Assembly: GCF_000760935.2 (NCBI RefSeq)
Contig: NZ_CP049744.1
Coordinates: forward strand, 5,425,501 to 5,489,500
DNA from: Rhodococcoides fascians A25f
Lineage (GTDB): Bacteria; Actinomycetota; Actinomycetes; Mycobacteriales; Mycobacteriaceae
Direction: 5' to 3'
Length of the DNA stretch: 64,000 nt
The notes beneath the pieces were generated by a model. That model was given only the letters and a program-made list of their open reading frames with translations. It was not told the DNA's origin and ran no database searches. Each line of letters begins with the position of its first letter. Within the stretch, counting starts at the first letter, position 1. Below are positions 1 to 8,982 of this stretch, piece by piece. The position numbers and the translations under genes are program-made.

Positions 1-849
1 GGCGTCGAGCCCCACCGACACGGTTCGGCCGGGGAGCGATCCTCCGGTGTCCTGACCGTCGGCGTCGTAGAACCGCCCGCCGATCTCGCCCACCGCGCCG
101 AGGCGGCGCACTTCGTCGAGAACCTCGAGGTCGATGAAGCTGCCCTCGAACAACGTGGTGGAGGTGGAAACGGGACCGATGCCGTACATCATCACGTCGG
201 CATCGGCCCCGGCTTTGAGGGCGCGAGAGATCACGGAATCCTGCTCCAGCGCAACCACTGTCGCCTGGTCGGCGTACAACGGAGCATTGAGCCGGATGGG
301 CGTCGCCTGCAGATAGGCAGCGCACCGCCCGAGTGTGTACTCGACACCGGTCTGATAGTCGGCCGAGGTGATGGAACCGTCGAGTTGCACCACCGCAGCA
401 CATTTGGTGGACCTGGTCTTGAGCGAACTCGCGACGGCCACCGTTTCGGGACCCCAGGTGAAACCGAGAACGTCCTGATCCTTGAGTCGACGGGAGAGCA
501 ACGTCGCTGCCGCACGGCCGAGAGACCCGTAGCCGGCGTCCGTTCCGTCGATGACGTCCGAGACGACCAGTACCTCGGTGAGTCCGTACTGCGCCTCGAG
601 CTCACGCTCGACGTCCGCGTGCACGGTGCCCTGCAAATCGTCGGGCACGTTGATCTCGATCGTCACGAGCCCTTGGGAACGGGCCCGTGCGACCAACCGT
701 CCTGCGGTCGGGCGCGAGACACCCAGCTTCACGGCGATCTCGGCCTGCGTCGCACCTTCGAGGTGGTACATGGTGGCGGCGCGCAGAGCCAGCCGGAGAT
801 CTTCTCCGGACCGCGTGGACTTTGCCCCATTGGGCTCCGATCCGTCCAT
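1..849 (-). CDS. SorC/DeoR-family sugar-binding transcriptional regulator (3' end beyond window)
   Basis: The frame stays open from an ATG at 849 down to base 1, so at least 283 codons are present and the C-terminal end lies outside the window. An N-terminal helix-turn-helix at about residues 33-60 (motif GATQAEIAVKLGVSRPTAGR) is followed by a SorC-type sugar-phosphate-binding domain with the characteristic stretches LGFTWG, AVVQLDGS and MYGIGPV. GGGAGG lies just upstream of the ATG. It is divergent from a polyol dehydrogenase operon, with 116 bp between the start codons and palindromic sites in the gap. Family members respond to phosphorylated or free sugars and polyols. Control of the neighbouring mannitol/sorbitol-type genes is an inference from position. 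Confidence 0.85.
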   Translation of the reverse strand, partial: MDGSEPNGAKSTRSGEDLRLALRAATMYHLEGATQAEIAVKLGVSRPTAGRLVARARSQGLVTIEINVPDDLQGTVHADVERELEAQYGLTEVLVVSDVIDGTDAGYGSLGRAAATLLSRRLKDQDVLGFTWGPETVAVASSLKTRSTKCAAVVQLDGSITSADYQTGVEYTLGRCAAYLQATPIRLNAPLYADQATVVALEQDSVISRALKAGADADVMMYGIGPVSTSTTLFEGSFIDLEVLDEVRRLGAVGEIGGRFYDADGQDTGGSLPGRTVSVGLDA

Positions 850-866
850 GACGCCTCCCTAACCAG

Positions 867-899
867 TGAGCAAATGCTCAGCTCGTGTTCATCTGCTCA
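867..899. promoter_or_regulatory. Candidate operator array of the SorC-family regulator
   Basis: A perfect inverted repeat TGAGCA-AA-TGCTCA (867-880) is followed by TGTTCA-TC-TGCTCA (886-899), giving four related 6-base half-sites in 33 bp. They lie between the divergent regulator and the dehydrogenase operon. The repeats are visible directly; assignment to the regulator is by position. Confidence 0.55.
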
Positions 900-965
900 T
901 TAAGCTAACATTAAGGTGTGATCTACACAACACCCCCTCGCGATCAGCGATCCGTGCCACAGTCC

Positions 966-1991
966 ATGCAGGCCAGCGTGCTCACCGGCGTGCACGAGAT
1001 CCGACTCGAAGAACGGCCCGTCCCCACACCCGCGCCCGATGAGGTCCTCGTGCAGGTCACGGCCGTGGGGGTGTGCGGATCCGATGCGCACTACTACCGG
1101 GAGGGACGCATCGGCGACTACGTGGTCGACGGCCCCCTCGTGCTCGGACACGAGGCTGCGGGCGTGATCGTGGCCGTGGGGTCCGACATCCCCGACACCC
1201 GCGTCGGGCAGCGCGTGTCCATCGAGCCGCAACGACCGGATCCCACCAGCGCCCAATCCCGCGCCGGCCGATACAACCTGTGCCCGGCCATGGAATTCTT
1301 CGCGACCCCGCCCATCGACGGCGCACTGGCGGAATACGTGCTGATCCAATCGACGTTCGCGCACGCCGTTCCGGACAGCATCTCCGACGAGGCCGCAGCT
1401 CTCTTCGAGCCGCTGTCGGTCGGCATCGCATCGGTACAGAAGGCGAAAATCTCGGCCGGTTCGAGCGTGCTCATCGCGGGCGCAGGCCCCGTCGGGATCG
1501 TCACAGCACAGGTGGCCAGGGCCTTCGGAGCCACCGAGGTGATCGTCACCGATCTCGATGCCTCCCGCCGCGCCAACGCCGCAACTTTCGGCGCAACACG
1601 AGTCCTCGACCCCACCACCGAGGACGTGCGTGCGTTGTCGGTCGATGCCTTCATCGACGCCTCCGGTGCGGCGCGGGCGGTGTTCGACGGCATCCATGCG
1701 GTCCGGCCGGCCGGCACCGTCGTGCTCGTCGGCATGGGCGGATCCGACTACCCCCTGCCGATCTCGGTCATTCAGAACCGGGAGTTGGTGCTCACCGGAG
1801 TCTTCAGATACGCCAACACGTGGCCCATCGCACGCGACCTGGTGGCGTCGGGCATGGTGGATCTCGACGCTATGGTGACGGCGCGGTTCGGACTCGACGG
1901 CGTCGAAGATGCCTTGAACGCGGACAAGCTGGCCGGAAGCATCAAAGCTGTTGTGATACCTGGTTTTCGAGGAGAAGGAAAGAACGCATGA
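966..1991 (+). CDS. Zinc-dependent medium-chain dehydrogenase, sorbitol/xylitol (L-iditol 2-dehydrogenase) type
   Basis: This 341-aa MDR-superfamily enzyme probably oxidises a polyol to a ketose with NAD+. Catalytic-zinc ligands are visible as C37 (GVCGSD), H62-E63 (GHEAAG) and E149 (FEPL), and the nucleotide-binding motif is GAGPVG at about 172-177. Three of the four cysteines of the usual structural-zinc lobe are missing (only RYNLCP remains), as in sorbitol dehydrogenases that lack structural zinc. I start at ATG 966, where homology begins; a GTG at 918 would add 16 poorly conserved residues. The stop overlaps the next ATG (ATGA), so translation is coupled to the mannitol dehydrogenase gene. 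Exact substrate is uncertain. Confidence 0.82.
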   Translation: MQASVLTGVHEIRLEERPVPTPAPDEVLVQVTAVGVCGSDAHYYREGRIGDYVVDGPLVLGHEAAGVIVAVGSDIPDTRVGQRVSIEPQRPDPTSAQSRAGRYNLCPAMEFFATPPIDGALAEYVLIQSTFAHAVPDSISDEAAALFEPLSVGIASVQKAKISAGSSVLIAGAGPVGIVTAQVARAFGATEVIVTDLDASRRANAATFGATRVLDPTTEDVRALSVDAFIDASGAARAVFDGIHAVRPAGTVVLVGMGGSDYPLPISVIQNRELVLTGVFRYANTWPIARDLVASGMVDLDAMVTARFGLDGVEDALNADKLAGSIKAVVIPGFRGEGKNA

Positions 1992-3463
1992 AGCTTCGGG
2001 CGAGCACTCTGGCAGAAATCCACACCGACGTCGAGGTACCGACCTACGACCGAGCCGCAGTCACCACGGGGATCGTGCACTTCGGCGTCGGTGGCTTTCA
2101 CCGCGCCCACCAGGCGATGTATGTCGACCGTTTGCTCGAGCGCGGCGAGGCGTCGGACTGGGGGATCTGCGGTGTGGGTGTACTGCCGCACGACAAGAAG
2201 ATGAAAGAGGTTATGGACCAGCAGGACTGCCTCTACACCCTCGCCCTCAAGCACGCCGACGGCACCTGGGAAACTCGCGTCATCGGGTCGATCGTCGAGT
2301 ATCTGTTCGCCCCCGAGGATCCCGAGTCCGTCATCGAGAAGATGGCATCCGAGGCGGTGAAGATCGTCTCGCTCACCATCACCGAAGGTGGGTACAACTT
2401 CTCCGCCACCACCGGGGAGTTCGACGAGAAGAATCCGGCGATCGTCGCGGATCTCGCCGACGGTGCCGTGCCGTCGACAACTTTCGGACTCGTCGTCGAA
2501 GCACTGGCGCGTCGGAAGGATCGTGGCATGAAGCCGTTCACGATCATGTCCTGCGACAACATCGAGGGCAACGGCCACATGGCGCAATCGACGTTCACAA
2601 CGTTCGCGCGCCTGAAGGACCCGACGTTGGCCGACTGGATCACGGCGGAAGGCGCGTTCCCCAACTCGATGGTGGATCGCATCACGCCGGTGACGACACC
2701 GGAAGTGATCGAACAACTTTCGTCGCGATACGCCATCGAAGACCAGTGGCCTGTCGCCGGTGAGCCGTTCACGCAGTGGGTACTCGAAGACAACTTCACC
2801 CTCGGCCGTCCACACCTGGAGGATGTGGGCGTGCAGGTTGTCGAGGACGTCACTCCCTACGAGCTGATGAAGCTGCGCCTGCTCAATGCCAGCCATCAGG
2901 CCCTCGCATATTTCGGCTACCTCAGCGGTTACCGACTGGTGCACGAAGTCTGCCAGGATCCGCAGTTCGCGGCGTTCTTGCTGGCCTACATGGACGAGGA
3001 GGCAACGCCCACACTGCAGCCCGTGCCCGGTATCGATCTGACCGAGTACAAGCACACGCTCATCGAGCGGTTCTCCAACCCGGAGATACGCGACACCGTA
3101 GCGCGACTGTGCGCCGAGTCCTCGGATCGAATTCCCAAGTGGCTCTTGCCCGTCATTCGCAAGAACCTCGAGACCGGCGGTGAGATCGTCCGGTCCACCG
3201 CGGTCGTCGCGAGCTGGGCCCGCTACGCCGAGGCGGTCGACGAATCCGGTGATCCCATCGACATCGTCGACCAGCTGAAGGATTCACTCGTTCCGATCGC
3301 ACAGAGCCAGCGGGAGAATCCGACGGCCTTCATCGCCAACCGCGCGGTGTTCGGGGATCTGATCGACAACGCACGCTTCGTTGCCGAATACACGAAACAG
3401 CTGACATCACTGCAGGAGAACGGTGCGCGCGCAACCCTGGAGGCGCTCAGGTCGACTCACTGA
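1988..3463 (+). CDS. Mannitol 2-dehydrogenase (long-chain mannitol dehydrogenase family)
   Basis: This 491-aa protein has the size and sequence style of the polyol-specific long-chain dehydrogenases. It has a dinucleotide-binding N-terminus (HFGVGGFHRAHQA, about residues 32-44), a conserved SCDNIEGNG segment and the catalytic K-x4-N-x2-H signature in LMKLRLLNASH. The reaction is D-mannitol + NAD+ to D-fructose. Related family members act on fructuronate or tagaturonate, so a uronate role is possible given the downstream aldarate cluster, but overall resemblance and the polyol-dehydrogenase partner favour mannitol. The start overlaps the upstream stop. Its 3' end overlaps the convergent ktrA stop by 17 bp, so no terminator fits between them. 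Confidence 0.82.
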   Translation: MKLRASTLAEIHTDVEVPTYDRAAVTTGIVHFGVGGFHRAHQAMYVDRLLERGEASDWGICGVGVLPHDKKMKEVMDQQDCLYTLALKHADGTWETRVIGSIVEYLFAPEDPESVIEKMASEAVKIVSLTITEGGYNFSATTGEFDEKNPAIVADLADGAVPSTTFGLVVEALARRKDRGMKPFTIMSCDNIEGNGHMAQSTFTTFARLKDPTLADWITAEGAFPNSMVDRITPVTTPEVIEQLSSRYAIEDQWPVAGEPFTQWVLEDNFTLGRPHLEDVGVQVVEDVTPYELMKLRLLNASHQALAYFGYLSGYRLVHEVCQDPQFAAFLLAYMDEEATPTLQPVPGIDLTEYKHTLIERFSNPEIRDTVARLCAESSDRIPKWLLPVIRKNLETGGEIVRSTAVVASWARYAEAVDESGDPIDIVDQLKDSLVPIAQSQRENPTAFIANRAVFGDLIDNARFVAEYTKQLTSLQENGARATLEALRSTH

Positions 3464-4112
3464 ATTTCTCGGTGTCTCGGACCTGACCGGATACGATGAC
3501 GGTATCGCCCGCACCGATCACCGTGTCCGCTGTTGCGTAGGTGAACCCTTCACCCAGACGCTTGACCGCGACGACGGTTACTCCGTGCTTGGTGCGGATT
3601 CCACTCTCGCCCAGAGTCTTTCCTATCAGTGAGGCCGGCGGCGAGGTCTTCGCCATGGCGTAACCGTCGTCGAACTCGATGTAGTCCATCATCCGACCAC
3701 GTACCAGGTGAGCTACTCGCTTACCCATGTCGTGCTCGGGCCTCACGACGTGGTGGACGCCGATCTGGCTGAGAATCTTGGCGTGTGCGTTGCTCAGAGC
3801 CTTGGCCCAGATGGTCGACATCGACAGATTCACCAGTGCCGATGCGGTGAGCAGGCTCGCTTCGAGATTGGACCCGATACCCACGACGGCACGGTCGTAC
3901 TCGTGCACCGACAATTGCCGAAGAGACTCCTCGTCGGTGGTATCGGCCACCACAGCATGCGTCAGACGGTCTGCCACGCGTTGCACTACGGCCTCGTCGC
4001 TGTCGACGCCGAGCACCTCTACCCCCTGGTCCATCAGTTCCAGTGCGAGAGACTTACCGAAGCGGCCGAGACCGAGAACGACGACGACATCGGAGGATGG
4101 TTTCCTAGCCAA
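3447..4112 (-). CDS. ktrA: KtrA/TrkA-type potassium channel regulatory subunit (RCK)
   Basis: The 221-aa cytosolic gating subunit has an RCK_N Rossmann domain (VVVLGLGRFGKSLA at about residues 8-21, VVGIGSN further on) and a C-terminal RCK_C/TrkA_C domain. I choose TTG 4112 because it overlaps the ktrB stop (TTGGCTAG) and GGAAAGG sits 7 nt upstream. This gives the usual family length; an ATG at 4172 would add 20 atypical residues inside ktrB. It binds adenine nucleotides and gates the KtrB pore. Its 3' end runs 17 bp into the convergent mannitol dehydrogenase gene. Confidence 0.9.
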   Translation of the reverse strand: MARKPSSDVVVVLGLGRFGKSLALELMDQGVEVLGVDSDEAVVQRVADRLTHAVVADTTDEESLRQLSVHEYDRAVVGIGSNLEASLLTASALVNLSMSTIWAKALSNAHAKILSQIGVHHVVRPEHDMGKRVAHLVRGRMMDYIEFDDGYAMAKTSPPASLIGKTLGESGIRTKHGVTVVAVKRLGEGFTYATADTVIGAGDTVIVSGQVRDTEKFSEST

Positions 4113-5481
4113 CGAACGGCCTTTCCGTGGGAAGCGTGTATCGCCGTCCGCGGTCGCGGGCGGCGAGGGCACTGACCAGAGTGATGGAACCGATTCGGCC
4201 CAGATACATCAGGATTATCAGGACCACCTGACCCCAGCCGGGTAGTTGTGCGGTGATTCCGGTGGACAGGCCTACCGTCGCGAACGCCGATACGACCTCG
4301 AAGAGCAGCACGTCGAGATCGAAATTCGTGCCGGCCAACAGCGCCACGACCGGCAGCATGACCAACGCGACGCCGATCAACGCGACGGTCAGCGCCTGAC
4401 GTTGCACACGCGCGTCGATTCGACGACCGAACACCGACACCTCACGGTCACCGCGGATCTCGGCCAGGATGACGAACAGGAGTAGGGCGAACGTGGTGAC
4501 CTTGATGCCACCCGCCGTGCCGCCGCTGCCACCACCGATGAACATCAGGACGTCGGTGACGAGCAGGGTCGCGTTGTCCACATCCGCATAGTCGACGCTG
4601 TTGAATCCTGCGGTGCGAGGCATCACGCCCTGGAACGTCGCGACGAGCATCTTGTCCCAGAAGCCGAATCCGCCCAGGGTCCTCGACCACTCGAAGAGCA
4701 ACACCACCGTCGGTCCGAGAATCAACAGAACCCCGGTGACCGACAGCGTCATTCGAGTGTGCAGTGACCATCGCTTGCGTGCCCGAACACCGCCGGCACG
4801 TGCGCGGAGGTGACGGGCGATCTCGAAGAGAACCGGAAATCCGATGCCTCCCAACACAACCGCGATCAACAGCGGCACACAGATCCACGGGTCGGTGGCG
4901 AACCCGATCATGTTGTCGCTGAAGAGGGCGAATCCGGCGTTGTTGAACGCCGAGACGGCATGGAAGATCCCCAGCCACAGTGCGCGACCCGGTGGCTCGT
5001 CGTAGCCGATGACGAAGCGCACCGCCAGGACGATCGCGACGACACTCTCGATGATCAGGCTGGTGCGGAACACACCGACGACGACACTCCTGACGTCGCC
5101 CAGCCCGGATGTGCGGACCTCGGCGGCCGCGTTGAGCCTGCTTCGCAACCCGATTCGATCGGCCAGCACCAAGCCGACCAACGACGCGATCGTCATGATC
5201 CCGAATCCGCCGATCTGGATCAGGCCGAGGATCACCCCCTGCCCGAAACCCGACCAGTACACCGGCGTGTCCACCACGATCAGGCCGGTCAAACTGACCG
5301 CCGAGGTCGATGTGAACAACGCCTGCAGAAACCCGGACGCGATCCCGGACTGGGTGGCCGTCGGAAGCATCAGCACCGCTGCACCGAGCAAGATGGCCAG
5401 TGCAAATCCCGACGCCATGAGCCGAACCGGCGTGAGCCGGAAGACCGTGGACCATCGCGATGCCGGGCGAGCGTCTGTCAC
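4105..5481 (-). CDS. ktrB: KtrB/TrkH-family potassium transporter
   Basis: A 458-aa integral membrane protein built of four membrane-pore-membrane repeats. All four selectivity-filter loops are recognisable: SAVSLTGL, SAFNNAGFA, PRTAGFN and SAFATVGLS. It imports K+ (Na+ coupled in characterised members) and works with the RCK subunit encoded immediately downstream with overlapping stop and start. The N-terminus is short and basic before the first membrane helix (FALAILLGAAVLML). Confidence 0.93.
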   Translation of the reverse strand: MTDARPASRWSTVFRLTPVRLMASGFALAILLGAAVLMLPTATQSGIASGFLQALFTSTSAVSLTGLIVVDTPVYWSGFGQGVILGLIQIGGFGIMTIASLVGLVLADRIGLRSRLNAAAEVRTSGLGDVRSVVVGVFRTSLIIESVVAIVLAVRFVIGYDEPPGRALWLGIFHAVSAFNNAGFALFSDNMIGFATDPWICVPLLIAVVLGGIGFPVLFEIARHLRARAGGVRARKRWSLHTRMTLSVTGVLLILGPTVVLLFEWSRTLGGFGFWDKMLVATFQGVMPRTAGFNSVDYADVDNATLLVTDVLMFIGGGSGGTAGGIKVTTFALLLFVILAEIRGDREVSVFGRRIDARVQRQALTVALIGVALVMLPVVALLAGTNFDLDVLLFEVVSAFATVGLSTGITAQLPGWGQVVLIILMYLGRIGSITLVSALAARDRGRRYTLPTERPFVG

Positions 5482-5506
5482 TCGGCAGACAGTACCGGTG
5501 GGACGA

Positions 5507-5561
5507 GCCGCTTCGCGGCACGTGCACGAAACTTCGTAGCAGGGGTCGAGTTTCCGTGCAC
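5507..5561. repeat. Intergenic hairpin repeat, family 1, copy 1 (probable terminator)
   Basis: A small GCCGCTTCGCGGC hairpin is followed by a long stem: GTGCACGAAACTTCG (5522-5536) pairs with CGAGTTTCCGTGCAC (5547-5561). Related copies lie at 15401-15455 and 47061-47112. It follows the 3' end of the ABC ATPase gene on the minus strand. A further shared segment, CGCTCACCTGCGCGTCAGCG, appears about 27 bp downstream, as it does directly after copy 2. Confidence 0.7.
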
Positions 5562-5612
5562 CTGGGTCATTCCGCAGGCTCCACTCCCGCTCACCTGCGC
5601 GTCAGCGCTCCA

Positions 5613-6692
<1,080 letters not shown>

Positions 6693-6740
6693 GATGGTGG
6701 TCCCTTCACCGGCAGGAACGTGCCGGACGATCCGAGTGGG

Positions 6741-6756
6741 GTTCATATATGTGAAT
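6741..6756. promoter_or_regulatory. Operator-like inverted repeat, GTTC-N8-GAAC family, site 1
   Basis: GTTCATATATGTGAAT lies between the ATPase gene and the uronate dehydrogenase gene. It closely matches GTTCAGATATGTGAAC at 10061-10076 and the pair at 8948-8982. GTTC-N8-GAAC spacing resembles IclR-family operators, and an IclR gene lies at 14602-15399. Confidence 0.6.
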
Positions 6757-6840
6757 GGATGCCAGAATGCTGACTTCGTTTAGAAGTATGTATTACTGTG
6801 ATGCCCATTACAAGGTTTCTATCGAAGGAGTTCGAGAAGA

Positions 6841-7668
6841 ATGACCGACACCGTTTCACGAGTGCTCATCACCGGGGCCGCAGGCAACATGGGTGCGATG
6901 CTCAGGCCTCTGCTGGCGGCGGCTCCCGGCCGCACACTGCGCCTGTTCGATATCGCCGAGATCACCGACATCGATTCGGCCACCGAGGAATTCGTACAGG
7001 GATCGGTCACCGATCGCGCCGCCGTGGCCGCCGCGGTGGACGGTGTCGATGCAATCCTTCACCTCGGGGGATTGAGCACCGAGGACTCGTGGGCCAACAT
7101 TCTGTCGGTGAACGTCGACGGCACTCAGGCAGTCTTCGAAGCCGCAGTGGCGCAGGGGGTTTCTCGGATAGTGGTGGCGTCGAGCAATCACGCAGTCGGA
7201 TTCTGGACGCACGACGAGGCGGGCGACTCGCCACTTCCGGGCGACGCCGCTCCGCGACCCGACGGCTTCTACGGGTGGAGCAAGGCCGCGGTCGAAGCCC
7301 TGGGCCGGATGTACCACGACCGCTTCGGCATCGACGTCATCAATCTGCGTATCGGTTCGAGCTTCGACGCGCCGCCCAACTACCGCGGACTGGCCACTTG
7401 GATGTCGCCCGCCGACACTGCGCGACTGATCGAGGCGTCACTGTCGGACAGCGCCAAGGGTTTTCACACCGTGTGGGGCATCTCGAAGAACTCGCGCGCG
7501 TGGTGGTCCGGCAACGAGGGCGCGGAGATCGGATACCTGCCTCGCGACGACGCGGAACAGTTCGCCGAGCAGTTCCTGGCCGAACACGAGTGGACGTTCA
7601 GCGATCCGATCCTGCAACGAGTCGGCGGCGCATTCTGCGATCACCCGCTCGGCCAGCGAATGCGCTGA
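6841..7668 (+). CDS. udh: Uronate dehydrogenase
   Basis: The 275-aa extended-SDR protein has the NAD-binding motif TGAAGNMG at about residues 11-18 and catalytic Tyr-Lys in YGWSKAAVE. Conserved stretches SSNHAVGFW and LRIGSSFD match bacterial uronate dehydrogenases in length and order. These enzymes oxidise D-glucuronate and D-galacturonate with NAD+ to the aldaro-1,5-lactones, the entry step of the oxidative uronate route. The downstream enzymes of that route are all encoded within the next 17 kb. CGAAGGAG about 10 nt upstream supports the ATG. It converges on the 7752-8921 gene across a strong hairpin. Confidence 0.88.
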   Translation: MTDTVSRVLITGAAGNMGAMLRPLLAAAPGRTLRLFDIAEITDIDSATEEFVQGSVTDRAAVAAAVDGVDAILHLGGLSTEDSWANILSVNVDGTQAVFEAAVAQGVSRIVVASSNHAVGFWTHDEAGDSPLPGDAAPRPDGFYGWSKAAVEALGRMYHDRFGIDVINLRIGSSFDAPPNYRGLATWMSPADTARLIEASLSDSAKGFHTVWGISKNSRAWWSGNEGAEIGYLPRDDAEQFAEQFLAEHEWTFSDPILQRVGGAFCDHPLGQRMR

Positions 7669-7678
7669 CGCACCCTCA

Positions 7679-7734
7679 GCTCCACTCGACGTCCTCGGGC
7701 GGGGGATTCCGCGCCGCGGACGGTCGAGTGGAGC
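7679..7734. terminator. Bidirectional hairpin terminator between convergent genes
   Basis: The 12-bp perfect arms GCTCCACTCGAC (7679-7690) and GTCGAGTGGAGC (7723-7734) are extended inward by GTCC/GGAC with a one-base bulge. It lies between the stop of uronate dehydrogenase and the stop of the convergent gene. No U-run is obvious on either side. Confidence 0.7.
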
Positions 7735-7751
7735 GGCTGTTGCAGTCCACC

Positions 7752-8921
7752 TTACGAATACGTTGTGACGATCGACCCCAGCGCATCGAGCTGGGGTCGA
7801 TTGACGAGACCGAGGTGATAGAGGTGCAGCTCGTTCGCCCCGACGTCGACGGTCGCGGCCACATGCGCGGCCACCTCGTCGAGTCTCTTCGGCGGCAGTA
7901 CCGATACGTAGGCACCGACGTCCACCCCGTCGCCGACTGCCGCGCGGGTTGCCTGCACCACCGACACCGTCTCGGCAGTTCCCGGCCAGGCCGACACGAG
8001 CACCGCATCGACATCGGCGGGCGCGGAGGCGGTCAGCGCAGGCGACGGTCCGGTCTTCCACGGATCCGGGTGACCGTGCAGCGTCACGCGTGCCGACGGA
8101 GCCTGTTCACGCACGGCGGCAAGCACTTCCGCGCGAAGGTGATCGGCGTCGGCGTGTCGGACGGCGAGCACTGCGTCGATCTCGTCGGCGGCCAACACGT
8201 CCGTGATCGCCGCACCTGCAGGCAAGGTTCCGGCCGACAGGGCATCGATGCCGTCGCGCAGCTTCTGCGTCACCTTGGCCGAGTCGACGCCTCGCGAGGC
8301 CCAGGCGTCGAGCTCGCGCTGTGTGCAGCTGATCGACATCAGCGTGTCGCCGATGCCCGGGAACGCGCCGTCCGTCTTCTCGTGTGGTCCGACATGAGCG
8401 AAGCCCAGCTGCCCGCATGCCTCGACGGACACCCCGTGTACCTCGACGCCGCGGATCGCTTCGGCCGCGAGCGTGGCGCTGTACCGCACGATGTCGGGAT
8501 GCCCCGGTGCGAGGGCATAGCGATAGGCATCTCCGAAACAGTTGACGACGGTCGCCTCGGGATGGGCGTGGCCGAGAATTGTGCTGTGTGTCAGCACGAT
8601 CCACGCGTTCACCAGGAATCCGGCCTCCCGCAGCACACCCGCTGCCTCGCCGAACGCGTCCTCGGCACCGCCCCAGGCGGCCGTCCGCGCAGTGATCGTG
8701 TGCCCGGCCCAAGCGTCAGGACGAACCGGTCGATACAGCGCTGCGTGGTGGGCGTCGACCACTTTGTGCTGCGGATGCAGCGGGGTTGCCGCCCTGGTGG
8801 AGTGGTACGTCGCGGCGAGCGAGATCTCGCGCACCCCGAGTCTGTTGGCGCGTTCGACGAAATGTGGATCGCCCAGGACGTCCCAGGGGTAGGCGTGCGC
8901 GACGATGCGGTCGACGGTCAT
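7752..8921 (-). CDS. Uncharacterised protein of the uronate locus, TIM-barrel-like
   Basis: I do not recognise a named family for this 389-aa soluble protein. It has no signal peptide or membrane segment. The N-terminal third is rich in His and aromatic residues (AHAYPWD, TYHSTRAAT, HPQHKVVDAHHAALY), and later segments WIVLTHST, HGVSVEACGQLGF and HEKTDGAF look like strand-end catalytic or sugar-binding motifs. Alternating hydrophobic strands and helices suggest an (alpha/beta)8 barrel, as in several glycosidases and sugar-processing enzymes; this is inference. ATG 8921 has GAAGGAT about 8 nt upstream. It is divergent from an alpha/beta hydrolase across tandem GTTC-N8-GAAC sites, placing both under the presumed uronate regulator. 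Confidence 0.75.
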   Translation of the reverse strand: MTVDRIVAHAYPWDVLGDPHFVERANRLGVREISLAATYHSTRAATPLHPQHKVVDAHHAALYRPVRPDAWAGHTITARTAAWGGAEDAFGEAAGVLREAGFLVNAWIVLTHSTILGHAHPEATVVNCFGDAYRYALAPGHPDIVRYSATLAAEAIRGVEVHGVSVEACGQLGFAHVGPHEKTDGAFPGIGDTLMSISCTQRELDAWASRGVDSAKVTQKLRDGIDALSAGTLPAGAAITDVLAADEIDAVLAVRHADADHLRAEVLAAVREQAPSARVTLHGHPDPWKTGPSPALTASAPADVDAVLVSAWPGTAETVSVVQATRAAVGDGVDVGAYVSVLPPKRLDEVAAHVAATVDVGANELHLYHLGLVNRPQLDALGSIVTTYS

Positions 8922-8947
8922 GAAGATCATCCTTCGATGGCTGATTT

Positions 8948-8982
8948 GTTCGATAGAGAGAACTGAGTTCACACATGGGAAC
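8948..8982. promoter_or_regulatory. Tandem operator-like sites, GTTC-N8-GAAC family, sites 2 and 3
   Basis: GTTCGATAGAGAGAAC (8948-8963) and GTTCACACATGGGAAC (8967-8982) are spaced 19 bp start to start in a 53-bp divergent gap. The second overlaps the annotated ATG at 8975, implying either a leaderless or very short mRNA, or a start further downstream. Confidence 0.55.
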
